Below are positions 12,714 to 24,200 of a DNA stretch of 64,000 bases, piece by piece (the first letter of the stretch is position 1; every line of letters starts with the position of its first letter). The notes beneath the pieces are model-generated. The model saw nothing but the letters and a program-made list of their open reading frames with translations. It was not told the origin of the DNA and ran no database searches. The DNA is taken from contig NC_064437.1 of the NCBI RefSeq assembly GCF_023343835.1, forward strand, positions 20,083,501 through 20,147,500, given 5' to 3'. Position numbers and translations under genes: made by a program. Source of the DNA: Lagopus muta. Its lineage: Eukaryota; Chordata; Aves; Galliformes; Phasianidae.

Positions 12714-12890
12714 TTATATGAAAGTTATTCAGATTATATATGAACTGTAATTGTTTTTGAAAACTGTGAAGCATTTTTCTAAGAGTTGGTTGAATTAAAA
12801 AGGCTCCAGGCACTTAAAGGCGATGTCTCTGATGTTGTCTCTGTGAAATAACTCATTGGAAACATTAACTGCATGTCATTGTTAAAATAC

Positions 12891-12917
12891 TTTTTTTTTT
12901 TTTTTTTTTTTTTTTTT
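12891..12917 (+). repeat. T27 homopolymer
   Basis: An unbroken run of 27 T, followed by cag. It looks like a splice acceptor, but no exon follows. Confidence 0.9.
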
Positions 12918-13964
12918 CAGATGGTAGTGGTAAGATGGTAAGGTAGAAATATAATCATGGACATATCAACCAGTTCTGATTTCAATAAATAGCTTTGGAT
13001 AAATGCAGTTAATTGTGGACTGAACTGCGCTGTGTATTCAAGTATGTGCAGGAATTATTCCTAAAGCTTCTCAAATACAATTTCTTATAAACTCCTTTTT
13101 TGTGTCTACATAGTCCATCTATTTAAGAAACAAAATTCCCTATGACAGTATTCTACTGGTTCCCAAACAATGTAAAAAAAAAAAAAAACCCACAAAAAAA
13201 AAAAAACACACAAAAAAACAAAGCTTAAATTTCTCGGGGAGAGGGGGAAGAGAGAAGAGGAAAAGAAGGGAAAGTAGATGGTTACTCTTTGTCAGTACTT
13301 GATTTTTTTTTTTTTTTTTTAATAAAGGAGCAAACTATCATCACAACATGATCTATTCAGAGAATTTACTGTTCTCTTCTTTGTCTGTATATGTTTGTGT
13401 TGAAGTGGATCAAATAAATTGTATTCTGTAATAATGCTAATGTTTGGTTGTATTAAAAAGTTATTTAAGTGCAAATTTAATAACCTTTTAAAGGGATAAT
13501 ATTGTATTGAGATGCACTGATACACTAATTTGTTAAATGAGAAGTGTCATAACGTGACCTAACATATGACTTAGGTTTCAATATATGTTTTTGCCAGGCT
13601 GTAAAGGTATTCACTTCTGGTTTTGCAAAAAGATTTGGTTTGTTGTCCTCAGGCTAACTAGTGGGTTAGAGAATGTATTTGCTAGTTAAGTTCATTCAAA
13701 GTTAATTAAAAGGTGCAGATTGTTTTTTTTTTTTTTCTTTTTCCTCCTTTAAAGCAGTTTTTTAATTTTAAAAAAAGGGGAATTTAAAAGCAATAAAAGC
13801 AGAACAAAATAATATCAGAATGTCCTACTTAAGTTAGTTTCTACAAGTTGTAGAAAACCCATTTTATTTACATTGATTTATTGCATAGAGTTAAAGAAAT
13901 ATCAATTGCTAATGCTAAACTAAGTCTCCCTATTCAGCATCTAGACTTTGACCAACTGACAGGA

Positions 13965-14335
13965 AATCAGGCTGAGAGTGGAGGCTGTTCAGCCCGGAGA
14001 AGAGAGGCCTGGTAGTGGCCTTTCAGTAAAGCAGGGCTGGAAAAAAGAAGAGGACAGATTCTTTAGCAGAGTCTGTTGTGACAGGATGGGGGAAATGGTT
14101 TCAAACTAAAGAAGCGAGGATTTAGATGTAAGAAAAAAGTCCTTTACAGTATGGGTAGTGAAGTGTTGGAACAGGTTGCCCTGAGAAGTGGTGGATGCCT
14201 TGTCCTTGGGTTGTTCAAGGTCAGGCTGCACTGGGCACTGAAAACCTGATTGAACTGTGGGTATGCCTTCACTCTCAGGAGAGTTGGGACTAGATGATCT
14301 TTAAAGGTCCCTTCTAATTCAAATGATTCTACAAT
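13965..14335 (+). mobile_element. CR1 LINE fragment, plus orientation
   Basis: About 370 bases following the CR1 3' region in order: the 'gagaagagaggcc' block, 'tttcagtaaagcagggctgg', 'ggaacaggttgccctgagaa', 'gttgttcaaggtcaggctgc', then 'gatctttaaaggtcccttct' and the attctac tail. It is 5' truncated, diverged, and intergenic. Confidence 0.88.
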
Positions 14336-15079
14336 ATATTTTGGATTTGCTTTAGTGAATAGCATATCTGATACATGCACAGCTGTTACCTGTCTGCTTG
14401 CTTTTAATTGCTACAGTTAAATGGATTTCATTAGAAAAATCATAGAACGGTTTTTAAAAATTCTGTAGCCTACGTCATCAGCTAGAAATCTCAGTCATAT
14501 ATCAGACAAGGTGAGGACATGTGAGTGAAGCAACAGTTCAACTGTTAGGAACAGGCAAACAACCAATGGCATTACTCAGTTTCTGAGACATGCAAGGATC
14601 TCTCTTAAACAAAACACTCTCAATGTAGGGCACTCCAGAAATAATTACATGCTTTAAATATGACTCGATATACTAGCATCCTGCTTGCAGCTGCAGATCC
14701 TGCTTCTATTTGTTGGTGTGGTCAAGCAGCTACTTTTCAAGTGCGGAATGCAAATGTACATTGGAGTGAATGAAACTCATTCTGCTCTTTGGGGGTGGAG
14801 GGAAATAGAAATTAAAAAAAAAATTAACTTTGCTTGATAAGCCAATTTTTATGAAGCTACCTGAAATGGATGCCTAACGAATGCTTAGGAAAGGCAGTTG
14901 TAAGCAATAACAGGGGCCAGCCAAAACATCAAAGACTTCAATAGAAAAGCAATTCATTTTCTAGTTCAGACACTGAGTATAAACGCGTGGAATACCAGTA
15001 TGTACCAGTTAGTACTGACAATCATAGAACTAAAGCTAGCTGATTTTCTAATCTTTGTCATTTTGTATTTGTAGAGATG

Positions 15080-15085
15080 TTTATT
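15080..15085 (-). terminator. AKNAD1: Poly(A) signal, AKNAD1 candidate
   Basis: AATAAA on the minus strand (TTTATT on plus), about 42 bases past the AKNAD1 stop. It would give a very short 3'UTR; further copies exist around 13860-13885. Confidence 0.4.
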
Positions 15086-15127
15086 ATTTATAACCAGCAA
15101 AAAAATGTAGCATCTGAAACTAGATGG

Positions 15128-15275
15128 TTAAAGCTGTTTTCTTCTAGCTTTAGCTAGATCTTCAGAAATTGCTTGCACCATTTTTTCTGTAGCTTTCTTC
15201 AAACTGTTTGCTGTCTGTATTGCATGATCCAGAGTAGAATTTAAAATCTGTTGGAAGCAGCAAAATACAGCTTTG
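15128..15275 (-). CDS. AKNAD1: AKNAD1 last coding exon
   Basis: Acceptor ctacctcag. Reads KAVFCCFQQILNSTLDHAIQ, then TANSLKKATEKMVQAISEDL, ending ARRKQL and TAA at 15130-15128. The nearer acceptor at 15248 would break phase. Confidence 0.82.
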
Positions 15276-18200
15276 CTGAGGTAGGTATAGAAAAGGAAGT
15301 GCTGTGTAGTTAAGGTTCTCTGTAGCTTTTTCAACAGACCTACTTGGAATACACGTTGAGAAGTAAAACATATTTGAAGGCTACTCAAGGATTTAAGTTG
15401 AAGCATTTGTTACTTACTTCTCTTTGTGTAATCCTGCAGTGTTGAAACGAAACCACAGGACAAAAAGCTCTTGTAATGGAGGGAGAGTAAGGATGGCTCA
15501 GAGCTGTTAAGGCAGTTTAACCTACAGATTCTGCAATTGTTCACATTTGAGAAACACAGTGTGTTATATACATGTGTGTATTAACACACAATGTGTTAAT
15601 ATACAAAAATTTATTACTATACTGCATACGCAATACTAAAATGATTTTCCGTATTCACTTAAGGAGCTCTACCTTATACTAAACCTTATATGAATGTAGT
15701 GCATTATATCTGAAGTGGCACTGAAAAATTTCTCACTTCCTCATCCTGTCCCATAGTGGACTAGACAAACTTAGACTGAGATAATCAGTGTGCTAAGAAG
15801 GGGGATGTGCAACAGTGCCATGATATGGGGGTATGTGTTTTTTTTATTAGTTGTAGGGTTTCTAATTTTCACTCTCAAGTCTTACGTTTATGTTGAAGTC
15901 TTTGGCAGTTCTGTTTCTGATGATCGCAGATGTGTTTCGGGCAGACTTCTTGCTGGGTAAGCATTAATGCAAAAGGATTATTTGATCATCTGTGTTTGAA
16001 TACAAGGTTTTATCAGCCTCAAAATTTGGTCTAAAAGTAATAGGTAGTGAAAAACACAACTTGATAAGCCAAGGTATTTTCAAACTGTAAATTTGATAAT
16101 TTTGATAACCTGTATTTTCAAGTCTGTTTTACAGTGACTAAATTATAAAATTGCAGCTGATTATAATCTGTATTGCAGTAAAACAAAATAGATTCCAGAA
16201 TGCAGACAGAAAATCTCTCAAAAAACATCATTTTCTTGGTGCTGTAACTTCTCTGAGTAGTCTGTGCCACAGATTCTCAAGTGTGGCCACCATACTTGCA
16301 GGAAATTACTGTTATTTGATAAAGCTGGTAGAACTTACAGTCACAGAATTTGTTTCAGTTCGTGTAGTCTGTGCTATGGTGCAGAATTCATTTTATTTCT
16401 CAGATTCTATGAATAATTGTATGTTAAGGATTATTAAATGTAGCACTTGGACAAATTTGTAGAGGTTTTTATTATTCTAGGGATCTGTGAATGGGAAAGT
16501 GGTTATATAATAAGAATTAAGAATTACTTTTTCTCAAGATGGAGAAGTATGTACGTCAGCTGAAGCTTGATTCATTAAACTACAAAGATAGAAGAACTAC
16601 TCAGGTCATTATTTACATGATGATATTTCATTACTGAGTCAAATTGTAATGCGTAGCATGCTCTACAGAAGGTAAGCCATTGCCCCTGCTGATGATACGA
16701 TGACTTTTTCAGTGCTGAACCTTTAATAATGGCATTTCTTGTTATCATGCATGCACACATGCAGTTGTTGTAGCTTACCTTTCATAAAGTCTGTTGACAG
16801 GTTCAGGTGGCTGTTGATTTGTTTGAGCCTTTTGACTGGGGATTCTCTTCTGCGAATAAGCTTACGACATTGAAGCCATGCGTAGAAATAAAGAAAAGAG
16901 GAATGTTGTATACATCTAGCATCTTTCTCTGAGCAGTGTAAAACTTAATTTCACGAGGCTACTGAACAAAAATCTGAACATATTAAGGATTTATCTAAAT
17001 GAGACTAAAATATTTCTTTGTGTTCCCTTTTTGGGTTGAGTTTAGCTCTTGAACGAGTGATGTATAGAATTGTATTACATTTCTTAACAGTGAAAGGCCC
17101 CAGGAAGAAAGTGTTGCATAATGGCATTATTAGGACATCAGTCCCAATAATGATGTAAGTGCCACTTTGATGCAATGTTTTTTTGTCTTAATAGAGAAAT
17201 AGCTAACCTGTACTTTCTGCTCGCTGCTGAACAGTAGATTAATTCAGTTGATCTACCTTCAATTGAAGGTTGGTACTACCTTCAATTTATTCCTACAGTA
17301 CAAGGAGTCTAAGAGAGAAGTGACTTTAAAAATTACATGTTCAATATGTTTAAAAAACCAGGCAATCCTTGACTTTGCTGTATGTCACAGTGCAGAGCTG
17401 AGCAGGTATTCCCTTTTAATACTTGTTTCCAGTATGTACAACCAGGAATGAAAAGGTTGGTGTAATTATGGCCAGTTTTAATATTCTTCTATGTGGCACT
17501 GGATAACTGGAGGTGATACTGTTTACAGTGAAATATGGGACTTGTCAAAGAGCAGTGCAGATGTGGTAGTTGTTGTGCATAGGGAATTAAACTCAGGTAG
17601 GTGTGTAAATGTTGGATTTGCTTGTTTCAGCCCAGGATCTGTACTCATTTACTGTTCAGCTGAAGTGCTGTGGCTTGCTCGTACTAAATGGAATTTAGCC
17701 TGATACATGCACAATATAGCTTTTTTTGCTTTTGAGAATTTGACTCGTAATTGAAAATTATTTCAGTAATGTGTCATACTTACAACTTGAACCAGAGTTT
17801 TTATTTCTACGTGGAGTGCAAGACTGAACAGATTCCTTGTAGTTCCTGAGTTTAAATGGATTTTGGCTTTCTCTGGAGCATCTGCATTTAAATCCTGAAA
17901 CAAAGACAAATCATTGAACAATTGGAACAATGCAAAGAAGAAAACTTGGTGTCGATTTGGGTATTTTTGAAATCATGATACCTTTTCTCTCTCTATGTTG
18001 CCTTGCGTGGAGTATTTGGTGACTTTCACATTTCATAAATTCATCGCTTTGTGAACCATAAGAATGGTAGGCTGAGATGGCTTCTGAATCATTGTCTAAA
18101 ATCCCAAAACACATGAAAAATATCTGAAAATACACAAGCCAAGATTTCTAGTTTTAAGTCATTATTGAACTTCAGCTAAATAATTTCCAAGGCCTTCACA

Positions 18201-21200
18201 GTCAGTAACAGTTCTGCAGTTTGAAGTACTTTTCCATTCATTTTACAGGTGTGTCTGAGCTGTTAAGAATGGCTTTCAGCTCTACCTGTAAGCCTCAAAT
18301 GCACTTTTTACTGTTCTTTTCAGTACTATAAGTGTTTATAAAAAACAAACAAAGAAAAAACAACACAACAACAGAACAAAAACAATTTGTTAGAAACTGT
18401 CCTGAGGAAGGAGAACACATACAGTCTTTTGTCTCCATCCTGAGTGGAACAGAGGTTTGGGAAAACCTTTCATTTAGTTTTTATGCAGAATAAGAAAGCT
18501 GTATCCTGAAACTGAAAGTGGATATTGAAACTTCATGTTAAGACTCCAGATTTCAGGTCTTCTAGCATATGATATAAATGCATCTGATAAGGAGAAAAAG
18601 CACTATCAAAGCACAGCGTGCATGTCAGTATTATGCTCTGGAAGACGTTAGTCTTCAAAAAAGCATCTAAAAAGATGGGTTAGAATTATAGAGTAATTCC
18701 ATTTGGAAAGTATTTCTGGAGATGGTCTGGTCCAATCCCTCCTCAAAGCAGGACCAACCTATATCAAGTAGCTTAGGACACCTCTGTTAAGTTTTCAGTA
18801 TCTCTGAGGATGGAGATAATACATCCTCTCAGGGGTGAACTGTTGTAGTATCTGATTCTAACCAAATGTAAAACCTCTTTTGCTTGTATTTTGCTGCTAA
18901 TTTCATTGTAGCTTGTCTGCCACTAAGGCTGTTGAGTGGCTAAGTGGGTTTCATGTGGTCTCCTTTATGGTCTCCTTTTTATTCTTAGTATCTTGTACTA
19001 TGCTAAGCAGTACCATGTGTTGGAATTCCAAAATAATTTTCATGGTGCTTACGTGTAACAGGAGTGGATTGTTTAACAAGACTGAATTGTAGGTATAAAC
19101 ACAGCTCTGATGTTGGTGTCCCATTGCTACTTACTCAGATTTTTATCTGATAAATCGGTCGGTTTTCTTAGAATGAAGATTGTATGTGTTCCAGTTTTCC
19201 TTTCCATTATGTTATTTCTTTGGGCATGAAAACAGAATGATATTTCAGTTAGATTATAATATCTTTATGATAAGCCTTACCGATATATTAGTGTTTGGCC
19301 ACTTAACTGAGAAGAAAATAGATTTACTATAGAAAGAACTCTTATCTTTTCATCAACCCAAAAAGGTGTCAAGTGGAAACTTAAATAATCACAAAACAAT
19401 GACTTTGTTAAAGGATACGTTCTGACAGAAAGACCCTGCCTTATCAGAGCTGTTCAGCACACCTTAAAATAATTTTATTTTGAAATAATAAACACCTTAC
19501 TGAGAAACAATGGAGTATAAAATTCTGTGTATTTAGAGATGCTTACACACGCTGTATCAAAATATTATCACTGGTAAGGATGATATGGTTTCTTTGTAAC
19601 TGAGCTATTAAGGTTTCAGTTTTGCAGCCTTTGGGGAATTAGAGCAATACTTGTGATGTACTTTCTGTCAAAACAGGAGTAAGGATCATTGTTTGCAGTA
19701 TTTTATATACATGTTTTCACTGTAGGGAATGTAGTGTCAGCAAATTTATTGGCAAGCTTTTCTTATGTACTCATGGAAACAGACTGGAAGATTGAGCATT
19801 CCTTAAATGACAGGGAGAAGGAAGCAAGCTAGGTGAATTTTATTAGATAAATATTAGTATTTATTCAGTAAATAGTCCGTCAGCATTTTTCTCCCATGCT
19901 TGCCTTCTTTCAGCATACTAACGTGATGATGATTATGTTGTGCACTGAATGTTGTTATGAGATCTGACTTTGGATGGAGACTTGATTTGCTGGAAGTTCT
20001 AAAGCCCAACTAAGCCATATGGAACTATTTTAGCACCTTGATGAATCTGTAAATGAAACTTGACAGATAGACCCTTGCACTTGAAATATATATGGAGGTA
20101 CTAATATGCTCTCCTTTCAAGACTACCAGATTAGTTCATTACAAATATTTGAGGTTATTACTGTTGTTGCTTGAATGTTTTGTGGTCATCCATCACTGAA
20201 AAAAGAGTAAACTTATTTCCACGCTTTATTAAAGTAAGTGTGTGTTATTTAAGTTTTATACCACTTAGATGGGCTACTTCAATATGGAAAAGAATCCTGT
20301 CTTTAAAAAAAGAGGGGTGTTTTTCCAATTCTCCAGTGGTCTGATATATCTCATACCATGTGATTAACTGGTAATGATTTAGAACACAGATCATCCTTGC
20401 ATTTCATACATATCAGAAGAATATTCAGTGTAGTGAGCAGAGTCCAGAATAGAGGCACACTGCACATGCATGTATCAGTTCATTTAGCTGAAGAGAAGTG
20501 TCTGTACCTAGCCAAAACATTTAATATGCTTACCCTTTCATACTCTCTTCACTGGCACTATCTTTCTGACTTAATGTACCCTGAGTATGGAATCCAAGAC
20601 CTTCCGCCTCATATTTTCCTTCAGGTGAAAAGAATCTCTGTTGTGCACAGACGGTAAAACACACTGATATTTTGTTTATATTACTGTGTACTCATCACAC
20701 AGTGTGAACAGCAGCATCAAGTGTACATTAAATCTGTATAGCTTCTAGTTGTCTAGTTGCCATCAAATCTACAGTTTGGTCTGTTACCATTCTAATGGTA
20801 AAGGAAATTGGACAACTTATCAATACTTATTAACCTGTAAAGTTGGAATACAAGATATTGTCATGTAGTGTTGAAGAAGGTTAACACATTATCTACTTCT
20901 GTTATTGCCTTCAAATTGAAAGGTTTTGTAGGCAAGCAATTGCCTGTATGTTGTTGCCTTCTGAACTAGTAATAAAAGCAGGCTAGTAAACACAGCTAAT
21001 CATCACATAGTTCAAAAAATATTCAGTGTGCCTTCAATTTTTCTTTCAAAATCAATACAAGTTATACAACTGTAGTACCTCAAAAGGTGAGCTTTCATGT
21101 TGTGCAAAAACTAAATGGAAAAATATTGTTTTCATAATATTACATAAATATATGACATTATACTATATTATATATTATTTCATAATATTATTATGTTCAT

Positions 21201-24200
21201 CTAAATTAGAATGAACATGAAAACTTCTCATACCATTTCATTTGAAGAATACTTGCTTGCTAGCAGACAACTTTTTCCCAGAGGATCCATTTCTTTCCCA
21301 TAAGCTGATTCGGCTCTCTTCTGCAACCTTAAATGGTGAAGAGGAAAACATTTGATCTGATCTCATAAAATACGTGCAAAGGAGTACAGATAATCTAGAG
21401 TTGTTTGAAGTTTTGATGGTTAATTATGTAAACATCTGCACTCTTTTTAGTTAAAAATACTACACAAATGTAAACAAACATTTTGCACTGGTACTGTGTT
21501 GTATCTAGTCACTCATATCTTGAATCAGTGCGGTTGCAATTAATTTTATACAGAGATATGATTTGACTCTTAGCAAAATGATGGCAGTAGTGTTTTGGCT
21601 TTGGAGTAGGAGTGCCAGCCTGGAAGGAGGTTTTAAGGGTTTTCTGAGAAGCTGAGTCTGTGAGCATTCTACCTGCTTTCAGATATTCCAGGCACCCTAA
21701 CTTTCTGTACTCAGCAAATGATTGCAGTACCATTTTTTGTGATAATTCCAGTAGTTGTGTAAGTTTTATGCTTACGTGTGAATACGAAGATTGCATCTGT
21801 CACACTGCAAAGAGAAGTGGGCATTTCTCTGTGGAGTCACGGAACTTGTCTGGCTTGTATTTTCTCCTTCATTGTTCTTGCTAAGAAATGTATTTTCTTC
21901 AGGGGAATCAGCAATACTTGAAAGTACTGAGCTCTGTATAAAGTAACCCCAGGATAGCAGTTTTCAGTCAGGGTATTTCAAGTAGATGACTTGTACCAGC
22001 CTGCGTTTTCTAATTATCTTTTACTTGAGATGCAGAGAAAAATGACTTCTAAAATATGGAGAATGAAAGCATATGAAGATATTTATCTTTTGTTTTGTGG
22101 AGAACTAATTCAATTTTTTCCATGTATTTATGATCCAGGACAAAATATTACTATATTTAACAGTAAACTCAGTTTTCTGTAGCAGAATGCTTAGTCTTCC
22201 AGCAGTTCTGCAGTTAAAGAATCTTGGACAAAGTAATCGTTCTTCCAGCTGAATTATAATAATGAATTTTCAAAACCAGAAAGCTCTGTAAAACTGAAAA
22301 TAATTGCTCATTTTCTTACTCAGAAATGAATGTTTTTGAAGCTAGCACTTAGATTACTCAGTGCAGCTGTGTTCATACTAAAGTTTTTTTTACAGTTAAT
22401 GAAAAATTAAGCTACAATTTTATGGAAAAAAAAAAAATTCTTGAAGTAACATGCTATTCAAAAGCATCATGGTCTTACAAATGTTAGAGGAGAATATGTG
22501 ATAACCACCCTGTTTTTCTTGAATAAAATGGAATAATGCAGTCTTTAAATGATAAGACTCAGTTACCTCCCAAAGAGAATATGATGAATGGGCAGATCCA
22601 CAGGAACTGGGTGAAGGAGCCCATCTGTGCCTGCTGTCATCTGCTAGTTCTTTGATGTCTTCAAGCATCGTGCCAAGTCTAAATATTTCCCCTTCTACCT
22701 TTCTAAAATCAATCACAATACACAGCTAGTGAAACTTCTGTTTCTTACTATGATAACTGTATTTGGCATTGCAATAAACAGTTCATAGAGGGAAGAAAGA
22801 AATGGAGTTCACTGAGTCCCTTTTAAATGCTTGAATTAGTCAAATAGCTACCTTTATTATAACAAGGATATTTAAAGCATGAGATGAATTTTGGCCAAGT
22901 AACTTCAAGCTTACCCTGTGTGATATTAAAATAATGTTTTCACCTCTGAGAAGTGTGACTGATAAAGTAATAGTAGTTAGATGCTCCAAAATATGGAAAA
23001 TACACTGATGAAGTACTTAGCATTTATCTTCAAACCTTTTGGGGTCAAATTCTCCAATGTTGACAGACTTGTCCTTGTAGTACTGCAGCTGTAAGTTACG
23101 GTGCTCCTCTCTAGCAGTTAAATAATTCCTTTCCAAGGCTTCAAGGTATCTTTTCAGTTGATTTAATGCCTTCACCAATAACAGAGAGTTCAACAGTAAA
23201 TGATGTTATCATTAACAAGATATTGTAATATCTACATATGCTATGTAAGACAGATGATATTTGCAGTGATATTAGTAAGAATTCTGCTGCTGCTCTGAAT
23301 TGTATCTACTATACCTATCAGTATGCTGTGCTGCTTGGTCATTTAGAGGTAAAATACTAAATAACCCTTCAGACACACTACCCTACAAATCACAATTAAT
23401 GATTTCTATGCCAATTTAAGGCCTTTCACTACCTACTTCCTAACTGTAGTCTTTAATTTTAAAGAACTGAGCCACTTACTGAGCTCCTTCATTTTTCTTC
23501 TTAACCTCAGTTTAAGTCTGAGATTCAGAACAAATTATTTTCAAATGCCTGTTTGAGAAAAGCACTGAGTGTATTGCCAGAAAATCTCAAGTCTAGCCAA
23601 TTAAAGTACACTTCAGGTAACTGGAAAGACATTAGTTTACCAGATAATCATCTTGTAAGAGGAATGTCTCCTTGGTCACGTGTTTAGAGAAGTCTTCCAC
23701 CTTCAAGAGAAAATAGTAGAGTTAGATGTTGTTTTTTAAAAGCAAACATGCCAAGTTACCATAAAACTAAAGAATCAATGCGGAATAGATACTGAAACAG
23801 AGCTCTTTACTTTAATTTTTAGTTGATCTGTCTGTTCCTTTAGTATTTGAGACATCATCTCTCCTTGGGTTATTTTGGGCAGTGACTTAGAAGCATTTAG
23901 ACTGCACAGTTCTACTGTATGAGTTGTTGGAAATGCAGATGCTGTTTTCCCACATGGCAATCCTATGTAATGTAAGAGAAAATGTATTAGTTGGACTTCT
24001 TTCCAAAACTTCTACCCAAAAGTGCTATTGATTTACTTGAAATGAGTTAGGTATTTGCACTTACTTTGTTCAGACAAACCGTGTGTAGGCTGTAGGGCAG
24101 AAGTGTCTGCTGTAGAGGGTTCAGGGGCTGTTCCAATGTCTCCTGAGTAAATGGCAAATCCTGCATTTGGAAAACCTGACTGAGGTAGTACCTGTCAAAG

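Larger units (their letters stand above)
12495..15079. other. STXBP3 3'UTR and STXBP3-AKNAD1 intergenic region
   Basis: Holds the STXBP3 3'UTR, a T27 tract, A-rich simple sequence near 13170-13215, a CR1 copy, and nothing I can read as coding on either strand. The two flanking genes converge here. Confidence 0.7.

Noticed and set aside
12891-12930. T27 followed by cag, resembling a strong splice acceptor
   Set aside because: It lies past the STXBP3 stop, no open or recognisable exon follows, and homopolymers of this kind are common.
15128-15247. Alternative start of the last AKNAD1 exon after cttccaacag
   Set aside because: It would need phase 0, but the upstream exon ends in phase 2. The acceptor at 15276 fits.
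21509-21796. 95-codon minus-strand open frame between AKNAD1 exons
   Set aside because: No flanking splice sites in matching phase and no similarity. The neighbouring 21234-21320 exon fits the gene without it.
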